Of a DNA stretch of 10,549 nt, positions 1 to 7,396 are shown one piece after another (the stretch's first letter is position 1; each line of letters opens with the position of its first letter). A program made the position numbers and the translations under genes. The notes under the pieces were generated by a model. That model was not told where the DNA came from and did not search any database. It saw nothing but the letters and a program-made list of their open reading frames with translations. The DNA is taken from contig NVSI01000016.1 in assembly GCA_002401195.1 (NCBI GenBank), positions 3,509-14,057 on the forward strand, written 5' to 3'. Source of the stretch: Alphaproteobacteria bacterium (GTDB lineage: Bacteria > Pseudomonadota > Alphaproteobacteria > Micavibrionales > UBA1664).

Positions 1-1
1 T

Positions 2-505
2 AATTTAAGCACCTTGGCGAATGAGGAAACATTAACGGATCAACAAAAATGGGGCTGTTTTTTGTCCTGCGCGTTGGCGGGTGGGAACGCATCCGTTATT
101 CAGGCCATTGATGCGGAGGCACAAGATTACTTGTCTGCTGAGGCTTATAAGGCGGCGCAATCTGCGGCCTCTATCATGGCGATGAATAATATTTATTATC
201 GCTTTGTCCATTTGTCATCGAACACGGATTACCAAACCATGCCTGCGAAATTACGCATGAATGTGATTGGAAATCCGGGCGTTGATAAAGTTGATTTCGA
301 ACTATGGTCATTGGCCGTATCATCCATTAATGGATGCGGGCTGTGTATCGATTCACATGAAAAAGAATTGTTGCAACATGACATCACAACATCTGACATT
401 CAAACGGCCGTGCGTATTGCTGCGGTTGTTCAGGCCATATCATCTACATTGGATGGGAAGGCCGCGTTGAATGCAGGTGAAAACGGTTTATCACAAGTCG
501 CATAA
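2..505 (+). CDS. ahpD: AhpD-type alkyl hydroperoxide reductase / carboxymuconolactone decarboxylase family protein, 5'-truncated by window edge
   Basis: AhpD is a thiol protein that passes electrons to the peroxiredoxin AhpC, so peroxides are reduced in the cytoplasm. The sequence shows the AhpD signature: a Glu (codon 299-301, in FELWS) lies 12 codons before a CGLC pair (Cys codons 335-337 and 344-346), which is followed by DSHE with the His at 356-358. This is the E-Xn-CxxC-xxx-H proton relay and redox centre of the family. The reading frame is open to the left edge, and its first residues (NLSTLANEE) match the internal LNLSS region of known AhpD proteins. The TTG at 14 is therefore not the start; roughly 20 N-terminal codons should lie upstream of the window. 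In many bacteria ahpC sits directly upstream, but that cannot be seen here. The gene ends in TAA, followed by a terminator. Confidence 0.9.
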   Translation, partial: NLSTLANEETLTDQQKWGCFLSCALAGGNASVIQAIDAEAQDYLSAEAYKAAQSAASIMAMNNIYYRFVHLSSNTDYQTMPAKLRMNVIGNPGVDKVDFELWSLAVSSINGCGLCIDSHEKELLQHDITTSDIQTAVRIAAVVQAISSTLDGKAALNAGENGLSQVA

Positions 506-528
506 GAACTTGGATATTTAAACTCTAG

Positions 529-560
529 AGAGGGGAGCCTTTGGCCCTCCTCTTTTTTTT
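529..560 (+). terminator. Rho-independent terminator after ahpD
   Basis: An 11-pair stem (529-539 with 543-553) contains one A/C mismatch and one G-U pair. It closes a 3-base loop and is followed by a run of eight T (553-560). This is a textbook intrinsic terminator for the plus-strand ahpD transcript. The T-run touches the stop codon of the convergent mscS gene. On the minus strand the same hairpin lacks a T-run directly after the stem, so termination of the opposing operon here is possible but weaker. A perfect 8-base palindrome (CTCTAGAG, 523-530) overlaps the left foot of the stem. Confidence 0.88.
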
Positions 561-1902
561 ATCTTTTATCGATGAGTACACGATGCGGGAATGGGATTTC
601 GATACCGTGTTCTTTAAAAATATCCCACAGGCCAATCATGATGTCGCCCTTTGTATTTGTAATGCCGTTTTCGGCGTCTTCGACCCAATAAAGTAAAACG
701 AAATTCAAAGAGCTGTCTCCAAATTCAAGAAGATGACATTTAGGTTTCGGGTCTGCGACCACGCGCTTTACGTTGCTTGCGACCTCCACGGCCAATTTTT
801 TAATAAGGTGTGGGTCTGAATTATAATCAACGCCAAAAGTCGTTTTAACGCGGATTTTACGATCTGAATAGGACCAGTTAATCACAGGTTGCGTAATGAA
901 TTCTTCATTGGGGATCAGATATTCTTTGTTATCACGCGTGACCAAGGATACATAGCGCGCGCCCAAATGGCTCACCCATCCAAAGGCGCCGTCCCCGCCA
1001 GGGAGTTCAATAACATCACCAGGCTTGATTGATTTATCGATCAAAAGAAGCATTCCTGAAAATAGGTTTGAGATCACTTTTTGCAAACCAAAACCAATAC
1101 CAAGACCAAGCGCACCACCAAAGATCGCCAATGCAGACAGGTCAATCCCTGCGGTTGTGATCCCAATTAAAACGGCAAGAGAGACGAGGACAACTTTTAT
1201 AATTTTAATTAAAAGAACGCGAACGGAGGGCGACAAATCGGTCGCGCGTTGAAGGTTGCGTTCCGCCGTGTTCACAAGAAGGCGCGTGACGGTCAAAAGA
1301 ACAAAGATCGCGACTGTGAATTTGGCAATGGTTAGTAACGAAAGTCGCCAATCTCCGAAATTCATGCCGATGGCATCGAGGGCGATTTGCGTTTGCTCCA
1401 TCACATTTAAAATGGAAAGGGCGGCAATAATCCATGCGAATAATGCGACGGTCTTGCGAACGAATGAATTTTCAATGATTTGCGCCAGAATTCGAATGAA
1501 TATCCACGCGATCAAAAGTTTTGATATCGCGATAAGGGCGGCGGTATCTATATCTGGGAAGGCCGCCACAATGATAATTTGCGCCAAGGACACAAAAACA
1601 AGAGAGCCAGTTTGAAACGATAATTTTGCGATATTTTTTAAAATTTGATTGGCGCGGTACGAGATATTTTGTTTGTCGATAATTTCGTGAAGGCGTTCCG
1701 ATGTCACGCGTCTGAAAAACGCACCAAAGGCCAATGCGCATATGATCACAGTAATAGGAAGCCATAATGAATCGTGCGTGATGGCCTCAAAAGCCATGTC
1801 GTATAGGGAGCTTGCCTTGTCCGAGACTTTTTCAACGGATAAATTAGGAAGGTCAAGATATGTGTTTGCGGGGGAAACTGTGTTTGTACTCATAAAGACC
1901 AT
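559..1902 (-). CDS. MscS-family mechanosensitive ion channel, large multi-TM type
   Basis: This is an inner-membrane channel expected to open under membrane tension and release solutes on osmotic downshock. The 447-residue protein has about six to seven hydrophobic segments (near 47-64, 95-115, 122-143, 150-168, 188-212, 230-250 and 255-288), more than the three of E. coli MscS. The last one carries the Gly/Ala-rich MscS pore helix (ALAIFGGALGLGIGFGLQ, about 257-274), followed by NLFSGMLLLIDKSIKPGD, which leads into the cytoplasmic beta domain. The C-terminal part (from about 300) is a standard MscS vestibule (RDNKEYLIPNEEF, then V-NWSYSDRKIR). The start ATG at 1902 overlaps the stop of the upstream gene (TAATG) and has no clear Shine-Dalgarno, which points to translational coupling. 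A second ATG lies three codons downstream and also lacks a ribosome site. It is the last gene of a three-gene operon. Its overall size recalls the YbdG/YnaI/MscK groups, but I cannot place it in one of them. Confidence 0.9.
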   Translation of the reverse strand: MVFMSTNTVSPANTYLDLPNLSVEKVSDKASSLYDMAFEAITHDSLWLPITVIICALAFGAFFRRVTSERLHEIIDKQNISYRANQILKNIAKLSFQTGSLVFVSLAQIIIVAAFPDIDTAALIAISKLLIAWIFIRILAQIIENSFVRKTVALFAWIIAALSILNVMEQTQIALDAIGMNFGDWRLSLLTIAKFTVAIFVLLTVTRLLVNTAERNLQRATDLSPSVRVLLIKIIKVVLVSLAVLIGITTAGIDLSALAIFGGALGLGIGFGLQKVISNLFSGMLLLIDKSIKPGDVIELPGGDGAFGWVSHLGARYVSLVTRDNKEYLIPNEEFITQPVINWSYSDRKIRVKTTFGVDYNSDPHLIKKLAVEVASNVKRVVADPKPKCHLLEFGDSSLNFVLLYWVEDAENGITNTKGDIMIGLWDIFKEHGIEIPFPHRVLIDKR

Positions 1903-3077
1903 TATCGGCAGTTTAGCTTTGGAATCAATCGATTTTCCAATCCTGCGTTGATAATCTTTCTTCGAATGTCATTTGTTTCGTGCCTATTGTCGCATTGATA
2001 GCGAATAAGGTCGCGTTCAAATTCGGCTGTATTTGTTGTGGTGTGGAGGTTTGACGGCTTACCCATTAAATCATCCATGATCATGTTCCCGATGACGGGG
2101 CGATAGTGAGAAGATTCCCAGTAATATGTGAGGTGTATATTTTTTTCGTTTGGAATCGGTTCTGTCGTTATTGCGTTGATCACGGTGTAATCTTTAACGG
2201 TAAATCCGTGTTTTTGGAGCGAGGTGTTAAGTTGTACCTTCCATGATTTATATGTATCGAACAGACCGGATTGATACATAAGTGCATATTGGTAGGCATG
2301 TTGAGGCGCGATAAAAAAAGTTACATTCATATTGTGTTCGCGCATGAAAGATAACGTGTCCTCGAAATCGCGCCACGTGTCTTCGCCATCATCATCGGTA
2401 AAGGCATAAAGCCTGTGCGGAGTTGGGTAGTAAAGCTTACTTAGGAAAACAAAAGCGCTGTTGTTAAAAAGGGATCGGGCGCCTTTATCGCGTGTTTTTT
2501 GATTAAGGGCGTGCGGTGTGTGTTGACCATTCAGACGCGTGTGCGGTGTATCTGGCTCTGATTGTTTCGATAGTGTTTGTAAAACGGGTTTCAGCGATGA
2601 AATGGATATAAGTGTATGCATGTCCGTGTCAGGAATATTTTCACCATTATACAATCGGCCAGTTGAAAAGTCGGATCGTTGTTCCATATAGGCATTAAAA
2701 GACAAAAAATCGAGGCCCCATAAAATCTCTCTCGCCCCCGAGTGGTAGGCGTGCTTAACCATGTGTTTCAGCTCTGGAATACGGATGCCTTTAAGCCCCA
2801 TATTATAGACGGATTTACCATCGAAATAGGCGTGAGTTGGGTCAATCCCGTAATCAACGCGAGATGATCCAATGATGACTGTGTCTGGTTTTATCTTTCG
2901 AACAATTTGAGCCTTCACCATATTTTGATTTTTAATCATAGCGGGCTTGATCGGAAATGATCCACGATCCAAAGGTTTGTAAAATCCATACGGGTCAACA
3001 TGGTGAACGGCGGCGGCGTAACACCCGATGCCAATCGCTGGAAGAAGGAGGATAAGGGCAAGGTAAAATTTTTGCAT
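1902..3077 (-). CDS. Membrane-anchored SGNH-hydrolase-like protein (AlgJ/AlgX/DltD-type partner of MBOAT)
   Basis: Probably the extracytoplasmic half of an O-acylation system, taking an acyl group from the neighbouring MBOAT protein or acting on the acylated product. The 391-residue protein starts with a hydrophobic signal anchor (about 3-23), then a DPYGFY segment that I associate with this family. It has IIGSSR (68-73, with Ser71/72 in the nucleophile position), YNMGLKG (91-97, block II-like) and WESSHY near the end (Glu321, His324), where the SGNH acid-x-x-His pair lies. The acid is Glu rather than the usual Asp. A GC at 18-19 is not preceded by a convincing lipobox, so a lipoprotein is unlikely. 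A strong ribosome site (AAAGGAG, 9 bases from the ATG) sits in the 18-base gap after the MBOAT gene. The fold assignment rests on these short motifs and the context; the biochemical substrate is unknown. Confidence 0.72.
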   Translation of the reverse strand: MQKFYLALILLLPAIGIGCYAAAVHHVDPYGFYKPLDRGSFPIKPAMIKNQNMVKAQIVRKIKPDTVIIGSSRVDYGIDPTHAYFDGKSVYNMGLKGIRIPELKHMVKHAYHSGAREILWGLDFLSFNAYMEQRSDFSTGRLYNGENIPDTDMHTLISISSLKPVLQTLSKQSEPDTPHTRLNGQHTPHALNQKTRDKGARSLFNNSAFVFLSKLYYPTPHRLYAFTDDDGEDTWRDFEDTLSFMREHNMNVTFFIAPQHAYQYALMYQSGLFDTYKSWKVQLNTSLQKHGFTVKDYTVINAITTEPIPNEKNIHLTYYWESSHYRPVIGNMIMDDLMGKPSNLHTTTNTAEFERDLIRYQCDNRHETNDIRRKIINAGLENRLIPKLNCR

Positions 3078-3095
3078 ATGTGTCGTCTCCTTTCT

Positions 3096-4652
3096 TTAAA
3101 ATTGAAAATATAAAAATTCGCTGATGCGGGTCATTGATAAAACGGCAATGGTTGCAAGTCCAGCCATCAAAAGACCGTAAATAAAATGAGCGCGCCAAAC
3201 AGGCATCAATTTTTGAACAATGGGAATAAGTTTGTCGCGGTTAAGGTCGGCAAAGTCTTTGGACGCGGGGTTGCGCAATGTTCGGCGCATAAATTGTGCT
3301 GTGTTCGGCGCGATAAAGGCGATGGCCATCACTGGAAGAAGGACAAAAAGAATCTCTGTGATTTTACTGTTTAGAATAGGGAGAACACCCATCGTGAATG
3401 TTTCAAACCCGATGTCGTTGAATGCAGTGACAACATGTTCGGACACGGCGCGCGGGAGGCTGATCCCGTTGAGACCAAGCATGGATTTGCACATGGATAA
3501 CGCGCCATCCAACGTTGTTGCGCGGAAAAACACCCACGAAAATACGACGGATATGAACGTTATTCCAATGGCGATGATTTGCCCAAGTAGGCCCGCAAAT
3601 GGTTTGATTGAGAGCGCCAGACAGAAGGATCGCCACCCATTATTGATCATAAGATAAAGCCCGTGCAGGGCGCCCCAAATAATAAAGTTCCACCCAGCGC
3701 CGTGCCATAACCCACCAAGGATCATTGTCGTCAATAGGTTGGTGTAACGTCTCATTGTGCCTTTGCGGTTTCCACCAAGGGGGATGTAAAGATAGTCCCG
3801 AAGGAAATGAGATAAAGTGATGTGCCAGCGCCGCCAGAAATCAATAATGGACGCTGATTTGTAGGGAGAGAAAAAATTAAGCGGTAATTGAATGCCAAAA
3901 ATACGGGCCAACCCGATCGCCATATCAGAATAACCAGAAAAATCAAAATAGAGCTGAAATGTATAAGAGAGTGCGCCAATCCAGGCCTCAATGAAATACA
4001 CGTCGCCGCCCGCATCCGCCGCATTAAAGACCGGTGTTGCGTATGTCGCAATCTCATCCGCTATCACAAGTTTTTTAAATAACCCTATGATAAAAAACGT
4101 TAAACCAATGCCAATATTTTGAATTGTGATGCCAAAAACTTTTTTATCCGCAAACTGGGGCATCATGTCTTTATGGTGAACAATGGGGCCGGCGATCAGT
4201 TGTGGGAAAAATGTAACGAAGAGACAATAATCAAGGAAATTATACTCGGACGTTGCGCCCTTGTTGGCGTCGATCAGGTAAGTGATTTGCTGGAATGTAA
4301 AAAATGAAATCGCAAGCGGAAGGATGATTGAGCCAACATCGTACCCAACGGCGCCTGCGAAAAACATGGCGTATTTGAAGTATCCTAAAAGACCAAGATT
4401 AAAGGCAATACCGGTAATTAAGGTGGGCTTTGACGGTTTGATCGATAATTGCCGGCCAATGAAAAAATTAACCCCAATGGAAAGCCCGATCAGGAGGAGG
4501 TAAGCAGGATTCCACCATCCGTAAAAAAAGATCGATGCAATGACAAGCCACGCCGTCATCATGCGTGCGCGGTTGAATTTTTGTAAGATTGCAAAAACGC
4601 CAATGACGATTGGCAAAAATGCGAATATAAAGACGTATGAGTTAAATAACAT
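3096..4652 (-). CDS. MBOAT family O-acyltransferase (AlgI/DltB-like)
   Basis: A polytopic inner-membrane enzyme that moves acyl groups, typically acetyl, from the cytoplasm toward an envelope polysaccharide or similar acceptor. The 518-residue length is normal for AlgI-type proteins. Family marks are [14 protein letters not shown] at the N-terminus, [12 protein letters not shown] (148-159), [12 protein letters not shown] (236-247), [23 protein letters not shown] (271-294) and [19 protein letters not shown] (313-331). These contain the invariant His317 of the WHG motif and a second conserved His330. It is the first gene of a minus-strand operon with the SGNH-like protein and MscS. That pairing supports an O-acetylation system, but no polymer-synthesis genes are nearby to name the substrate. 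No Shine-Dalgarno sits at normal distance: the only purine run (AAAAGGGG) is about 15 bases from the ATG and part of a small hairpin. The start is still secure, because the N-terminus matches the family. Confidence 0.92.
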   Translation of the reverse strand: [518 protein letters not shown]

Positions 4653-4699
4653 TGGGGGGAAGAATATCCCCTTTTAAATAAGAAAGAAAGGCTTTGAAT
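4653..4699. promoter_or_regulatory. Short divergent intergenic region between the MBOAT operon and gloA
   Basis: Only 47 bases separate the two divergent start codons, so the promoters must overlap each other or the coding regions. On the plus strand TTGGGG (4652-4657), 17 bases, then TAAATA (4675-4680) is a weak sigma-70 candidate for gloA. A perfect 5-bp hairpin (4656-4660 with 4667-4671, loop of 6) lies in the leader of the minus-strand MBOAT transcript and covers its only purine-rich run. No convincing minus-strand promoter was found. Confidence 0.3.
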
Positions 4700-5155
4700 A
4701 TGAAATATCTCCATACAATGGTTCGCGTCACAGATATTGATGAATCGCTTAATTTTTACTGTAATAATTTTGATTTGGTTGAATATAGCCGCAAAGATCA
4801 TGAAAAGGGTCGCTTTACCTTGGTTTTCTTGTGCGCGCCAGGTGATGTTGAGTATGCGAAAGAAAATAGAGCGCCGTTATTAGAGCTCACATATAATTGG
4901 CCAACAGATGGAGAAGAGCCAGAAGTGTATACAGGCGGTCGTAATTTTGGACATTTGGCGTACAGCGTCGAGAATATTTATGAAACATGTCAAAAATTAA
5001 TGGATGCTGGCGTTGTTATTAATCGTCCGCCCCATGACGGACATATGGCATTTGTTCGTTCACCCGATGGTATCTCTATTGAAATTTTGCAACAAGGCGA
5101 TGATTTGCCGGCGCAAGAACCATGGACGTCAATGGGCAATACCGGTGAATGGTAG
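4700..5155 (+). CDS. gloA: Glyoxalase I (lactoylglutathione lyase)
   Basis: Converts the hemithioacetal of methylglyoxal and glutathione to S-lactoylglutathione in the cytoplasm, detoxifying methylglyoxal. The 151-residue protein aligns by eye with E. coli Glo[12 protein letters not shown] at the N-terminus, LLELTYNW (60-67), FGHLAYSV (83-90) and [10 protein letters not shown] (121-130). All four metal ligands are present: His5, Glu62, His85 and Glu128. The lack of the long insertions of the zinc type suggests the nickel/cobalt bacterial class. The C-terminal tail, rich in Trp and Gly, resembles alphaproteobacterial homologues. I chose the ATG at 4700 over the in-frame TTG at 4694: AAAGG at 4686-4690 lies 9 bases from the ATG but only 3 from the TTG, and the ATG gives the normal family N-terminus. 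It implies that the organism makes glutathione or a similar thiol. Confidence 0.95.
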   Translation: MKYLHTMVRVTDIDESLNFYCNNFDLVEYSRKDHEKGRFTLVFLCAPGDVEYAKENRAPLLELTYNWPTDGEEPEVYTGGRNFGHLAYSVENIYETCQKLMDAGVVINRPPHDGHMAFVRSPDGISIEILQQGDDLPAQEPWTSMGNTGEW

Positions 5156-5158
5156 GCT

Positions 5159-5188
5159 TTGACTTTATGGGTCTTAGTAATATATAGT
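5159..5188 (+). promoter_or_regulatory. Sigma-70-type promoter for the RimK-like ligase gene
   Basis: TTGACT (5159-5164) is a near-perfect -35 element. It is followed by TATATA (5181-5186, 16-base spacer) or, in a second register, TATAGT (5183-5188, 18-base spacer). It begins just after the gloA stop codon and would start transcription near 5193-5196, leaving a leader of about 30 bases that carries AAGAAG before the ATG at 5223. The ligase can therefore be expressed independently of gloA. Confidence 0.6.
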
Positions 5189-5222
5189 CCATTCCTTGCT
5201 TAAATAATAAAAAGAAGACGTA

Positions 5223-6164
5223 ATGGAAGTATGGATTTTATATGGGGATGACATTGACTCAACGGCTGATCTAGCCTTTGAAATGCGCCGTTTTTTGGCC
5301 GAGGGCGAAAAGATGGGTGTGACGGTCAAGGCATTTAAACCCAATCAGTTTGACTTGTTGGTCACGGAAACGAACCGCGATCAAATTATCATTGATGGTC
5401 AATGGACAGATTTACCTGATTTTATCTTTCCGTATTTTAATCATTCAGATCACAGCTATTTCTCACTTGCGATTGTGCGGCAATTTGAACGCATGGGCGT
5501 TGCTGTCTTTAATAATGCGGATACGCTCGAACGGGTGCGCGATAAACTTCACGCGCATCAAGTCTTGGCCGAAAGCAAAATCCCAACACCGGACACTATG
5601 CTTGCTAAATTCCCGATTAATGTTGAATTGGTTGAGGCGACATTGGGCTTTCCATTGATTGTAAAAACACTGCATGGGGCTTTGGGCTCTGGTGTGTTTT
5701 TGATTGAAAATACGAAATCGTTTGATGATTTGATGACGTTGGTTCATGAAACACAGCCGAATATTTTGATGATTTTCCAAAAATTCATCGCGCATTCCAA
5801 GGGGCGTGATTTGCGCGTCTTGGTTGTTGAGGGCAAAGTCATTGCGGGAATGCAACGCATTGCAAAGCCAGGTGATTTTAAGGCGAATTATTCCCAAGGG
5901 GCGAAAGTTGAGGCTTTTAAAGTCGATAAAAAGGCCGCGAATTTGGCAATCAAAACGGCAAAGGCACTGGATATTCAGGTGGCAGGTGTTGATTTATTAT
6001 TTACCGAAACTGGGTATTCAATTTGCGAGGCGAATACATTCCCGGGCTTTAAAGGTCTTGAGCAAGCCTCTGGCGTTAATGTGCCCGAGGAAATTTTTAA
6101 GGCGATGCAAAATCACCTTGATGCAAAATCACCGCGACTTGTTAAAAAACTGTTCGGCGCCTGA
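5223..6164 (+). CDS. RimK-type ATP-grasp ligase, substrate unknown
   Basis: Expected to form an amide bond (often adding glutamate to a peptide, protein or cofactor) using ATP through an acyl phosphate, in the cytoplasm. The 313-residue protein has the RimK layout: an N-terminal pre-ATP-grasp domain (about 1-100), ERVRDKL (103-109), FPLIVKTLHGALGSGV (143-158, ATP-binding Lys148 and Gly-rich loop), GRDLRVLVVEGKVIAGMQRIA (194-214, with Asp196 and Arg198), GVDLLF (Asp257) and CEANTFPGFKGLE (Glu269 and Asn271, Mg-ATP ligands). Length is close to E. coli RimK (300). CEANTFPG differs from the MEVNASPG of true RimK, and no ribosomal protein S6 gene is nearby, so S6 modification is not assured; LysX-like or glutathione-synthetase-like activity is also conceivable. 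The ATG at 5223 has AAGAAG five bases upstream. Its last 52 bases overlap the convergent LpoA-like gene. Confidence 0.85.
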   Translation: MEVWILYGDDIDSTADLAFEMRRFLAEGEKMGVTVKAFKPNQFDLLVTETNRDQIIIDGQWTDLPDFIFPYFNHSDHSYFSLAIVRQFERMGVAVFNNADTLERVRDKLHAHQVLAESKIPTPDTMLAKFPINVELVEATLGFPLIVKTLHGALGSGVFLIENTKSFDDLMTLVHETQPNILMIFQKFIAHSKGRDLRVLVVEGKVIAGMQRIAKPGDFKANYSQGAKVEAFKVDKKAANLAIKTAKALDIQVAGVDLLFTETGYSICEANTFPGFKGLEQASGVNVPEEIFKAMQNHLDAKSPRLVKKLFGA

Positions 6165-7366
6165 TCCACAATCATGGACCGTCCGCTGTTGCTGATACGA
6201 TGTATGGCAAGGCCGCGCTGTGTTAATCCATTCGATTGAAATCTGAAAATTCCGTCAATCCCCGAAAACCCGTTCGGGTTCAAGATAGCCTGTCCTTGGA
6301 TATCTCTATTTTGTGACAACAAGGTGATTGCAAGGGCTGTCGCGTCATAGGACAACGATGCAAGGCGTGGCGGTTTCGCACCATATAAAGATTGATAACT
6401 CCGCTCAAAATTATAGCGGAGAGCGGGCGTTGGGGCGGCGAACACGGCGTTTTCCATGGCCGCATTACGTTTGATCGTGTCGTCATCCCATACGCCCGTC
6501 CCAAGCCATGTTTTGGTCGATGCGTTAAGGCCGACATCGTTCAGAGCATTGGCGATTAATGACAATGTTGGGTTCCCTGTGGGGATAAGGATCGCATCAA
6601 ATTGCGTCGCTTGAGCGTTTAACGCAGACAGATTTTGTTTGATGGCGGCGGTCGTTTTACCGATGGCTATTTTATGCGTGACGGTAATGCCATAGGCCCG
6701 CGCAGATTGTTCAAAAGACGATATGACAGCGTTCGAATATTTCGTGTTGGGGGATAGGATCGCAACGCGTTTTTTGTTTTTTGTCGCGGCATATTGCGCA
6801 AGGCGTGCGCCTTGGTCAAATGGTAAAATTCCCATGGTGAAAATATTTCCGCCGGCCTTGTTCCAATCGGTTGTAAATCCAATGACGGTCAAATTGTGGC
6901 GTTTTGCGGCTTGCCCTGCGGCGGATACGGCGTCGGCAAAAAGAGGGCCAAGAATGATTTTGGCACCGCTTTGCGCGGCCTGTTCAACGGCGGCGGATGC
7001 GCCTTGGGCTGTGCCCTTTGTATCAAGTGGGATGAGTTCAATACCAGATTGGTTGATATCGAATAATGCAAGCTGTGATGATTGCAAAAGAGCCTGCCCG
7101 ATCTTTTGATGCTTTCCAGTTAAAGGAAGAAGAAGCGCGATTTTTCCTTTTGCGACCTGTTGATATGGTTGGTTTTGAGGCGTTCCGTGCAAAAGATGTT
7201 GCCCGTCCCCTTGCATAGTTTTAAATGTTTGCCCGTCCGTGATGATTGTTTGGTTATAGGGGTCAAATGGCGAGTTACTTTCAACGCGTCGATCGCGGTT
7301 CGTCGGGATACAAGCGGATACGGTCAGAGCCGTTAAAATAACGAGTGTCATAAAAGACGTGCGCAT
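6113..7366 (-). CDS. LpoA-like penicillin-binding protein activator lipoprotein (periplasmic-binding fold)
   Basis: A lipoprotein probably anchored in the outer membrane that, by analogy with E. coli LpoA, may stimulate a peptidoglycan synthase. The N-terminus is a lipoprotein signal (hydrophobic stretch, then VSAC with Cys19). A polar linker (20-72) follows, then a leucine/amide-binding-type fold from KIALLLPLTGKHQKIGQALL (about 75-94) through AKIILGPLFADAV and VGLNASTKTWLGTGVWDD to SYDATALAITLL and GIDGIFRF. It lacks the N-terminal TPR domain of enterobacterial LpoA, so it is the shorter 'penicillin-binding protein activator' type. AGAGG sits 9 bases before the ATG. Divergent rsmI starts only 30 bases away, the same neighbour as in Enterobacteria, which supports the assignment. 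Its 3' end overlaps the convergent ligase gene by 52 bases. Binding of a small ligand is possible but not shown. Confidence 0.82.
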   Translation of the reverse strand: MRTSFMTLVILTALTVSACIPTNRDRRVESNSPFDPYNQTIITDGQTFKTMQGDGQHLLHGTPQNQPYQQVAKGKIALLLPLTGKHQKIGQALLQSSQLALFDINQSGIELIPLDTKGTAQGASAAVEQAAQSGAKIILGPLFADAVSAAGQAAKRHNLTVIGFTTDWNKAGGNIFTMGILPFDQGARLAQYAATKNKKRVAILSPNTKYSNAVISSFEQSARAYGITVTHKIAIGKTTAAIKQNLSALNAQATQFDAILIPTGNPTLSLIANALNDVGLNASTKTWLGTGVWDDDTIKRNAAMENAVFAAPTPALRYNFERSYQSLYGAKPPRLASLSYDATALAITLLSQNRDIQGQAILNPNGFSGIDGIFRFQSNGLTQRGLAIHRISNSGRSMIVDQAPNSFLTSRGDFASR

Positions 7367-7396
7367 GGGGTAATTCCTCTTTATGATCTATAAGTA
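7367..7396. promoter_or_regulatory. 30-base divergent gap between the LpoA-like gene and rsmI
   Basis: The gap is too short for two full promoters, so their elements must reach into both coding regions. It holds the LpoA-like ribosome site (AGAGG on the minus strand) and a TATGAT (7382-7387) that could be a -10 element for rsmI, though no good -35 lies at 16-18 bases. If it is used, transcription would begin within a few bases of the ATG at 7397. Confidence 0.25.

Noticed and set aside
14..16. TTG as start codon of the ahpD reading frame
   Set aside because: The frame is open to the left edge and its first residues (NLST) match the interior of AhpD, so the true start lies upstream of the window.
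1256..1615. Plus-strand open frame of 119 codons opposite mscS
   Set aside because: Antisense to a clearly recognised gene; no family resemblance and no ribosome site seen.
2508..2552. Imperfect direct repeat of TGCGGTGT about 26 bases apart
   Set aside because: Only about 8-10 bases and within the coding sequence of the SGNH-like gene, encoding two similar Thr-Pro-His stretches; too short to call a functional repeat.
4656..4676. GGGGA/TCCCC hairpin followed by four T as a terminator on the plus strand
   Set aside because: It lies between divergent start codons with no upstream plus-strand gene to terminate; the stem is 5 bp and the T-run is short.
4694..4696. TTG two codons upstream as the gloA start
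   Set aside because: It is only 3 bases from the Shine-Dalgarno, whereas the ATG at 4700 is 9 bases away and gives the normal GloA N-terminus.
4559..4801. Minus-strand open frame of 80 codons spanning the divergent gap
   Set aside because: It overlaps the 5' ends of two well-supported genes in other frames, and its translation shows no recognisable domain.
5463..5897. Minus-strand open frame of 144 codons opposite the ligase gene
   Set aside because: Antisense shadow of the ATP-grasp gene; its composition reflects the complement of that gene and has no domain motif.
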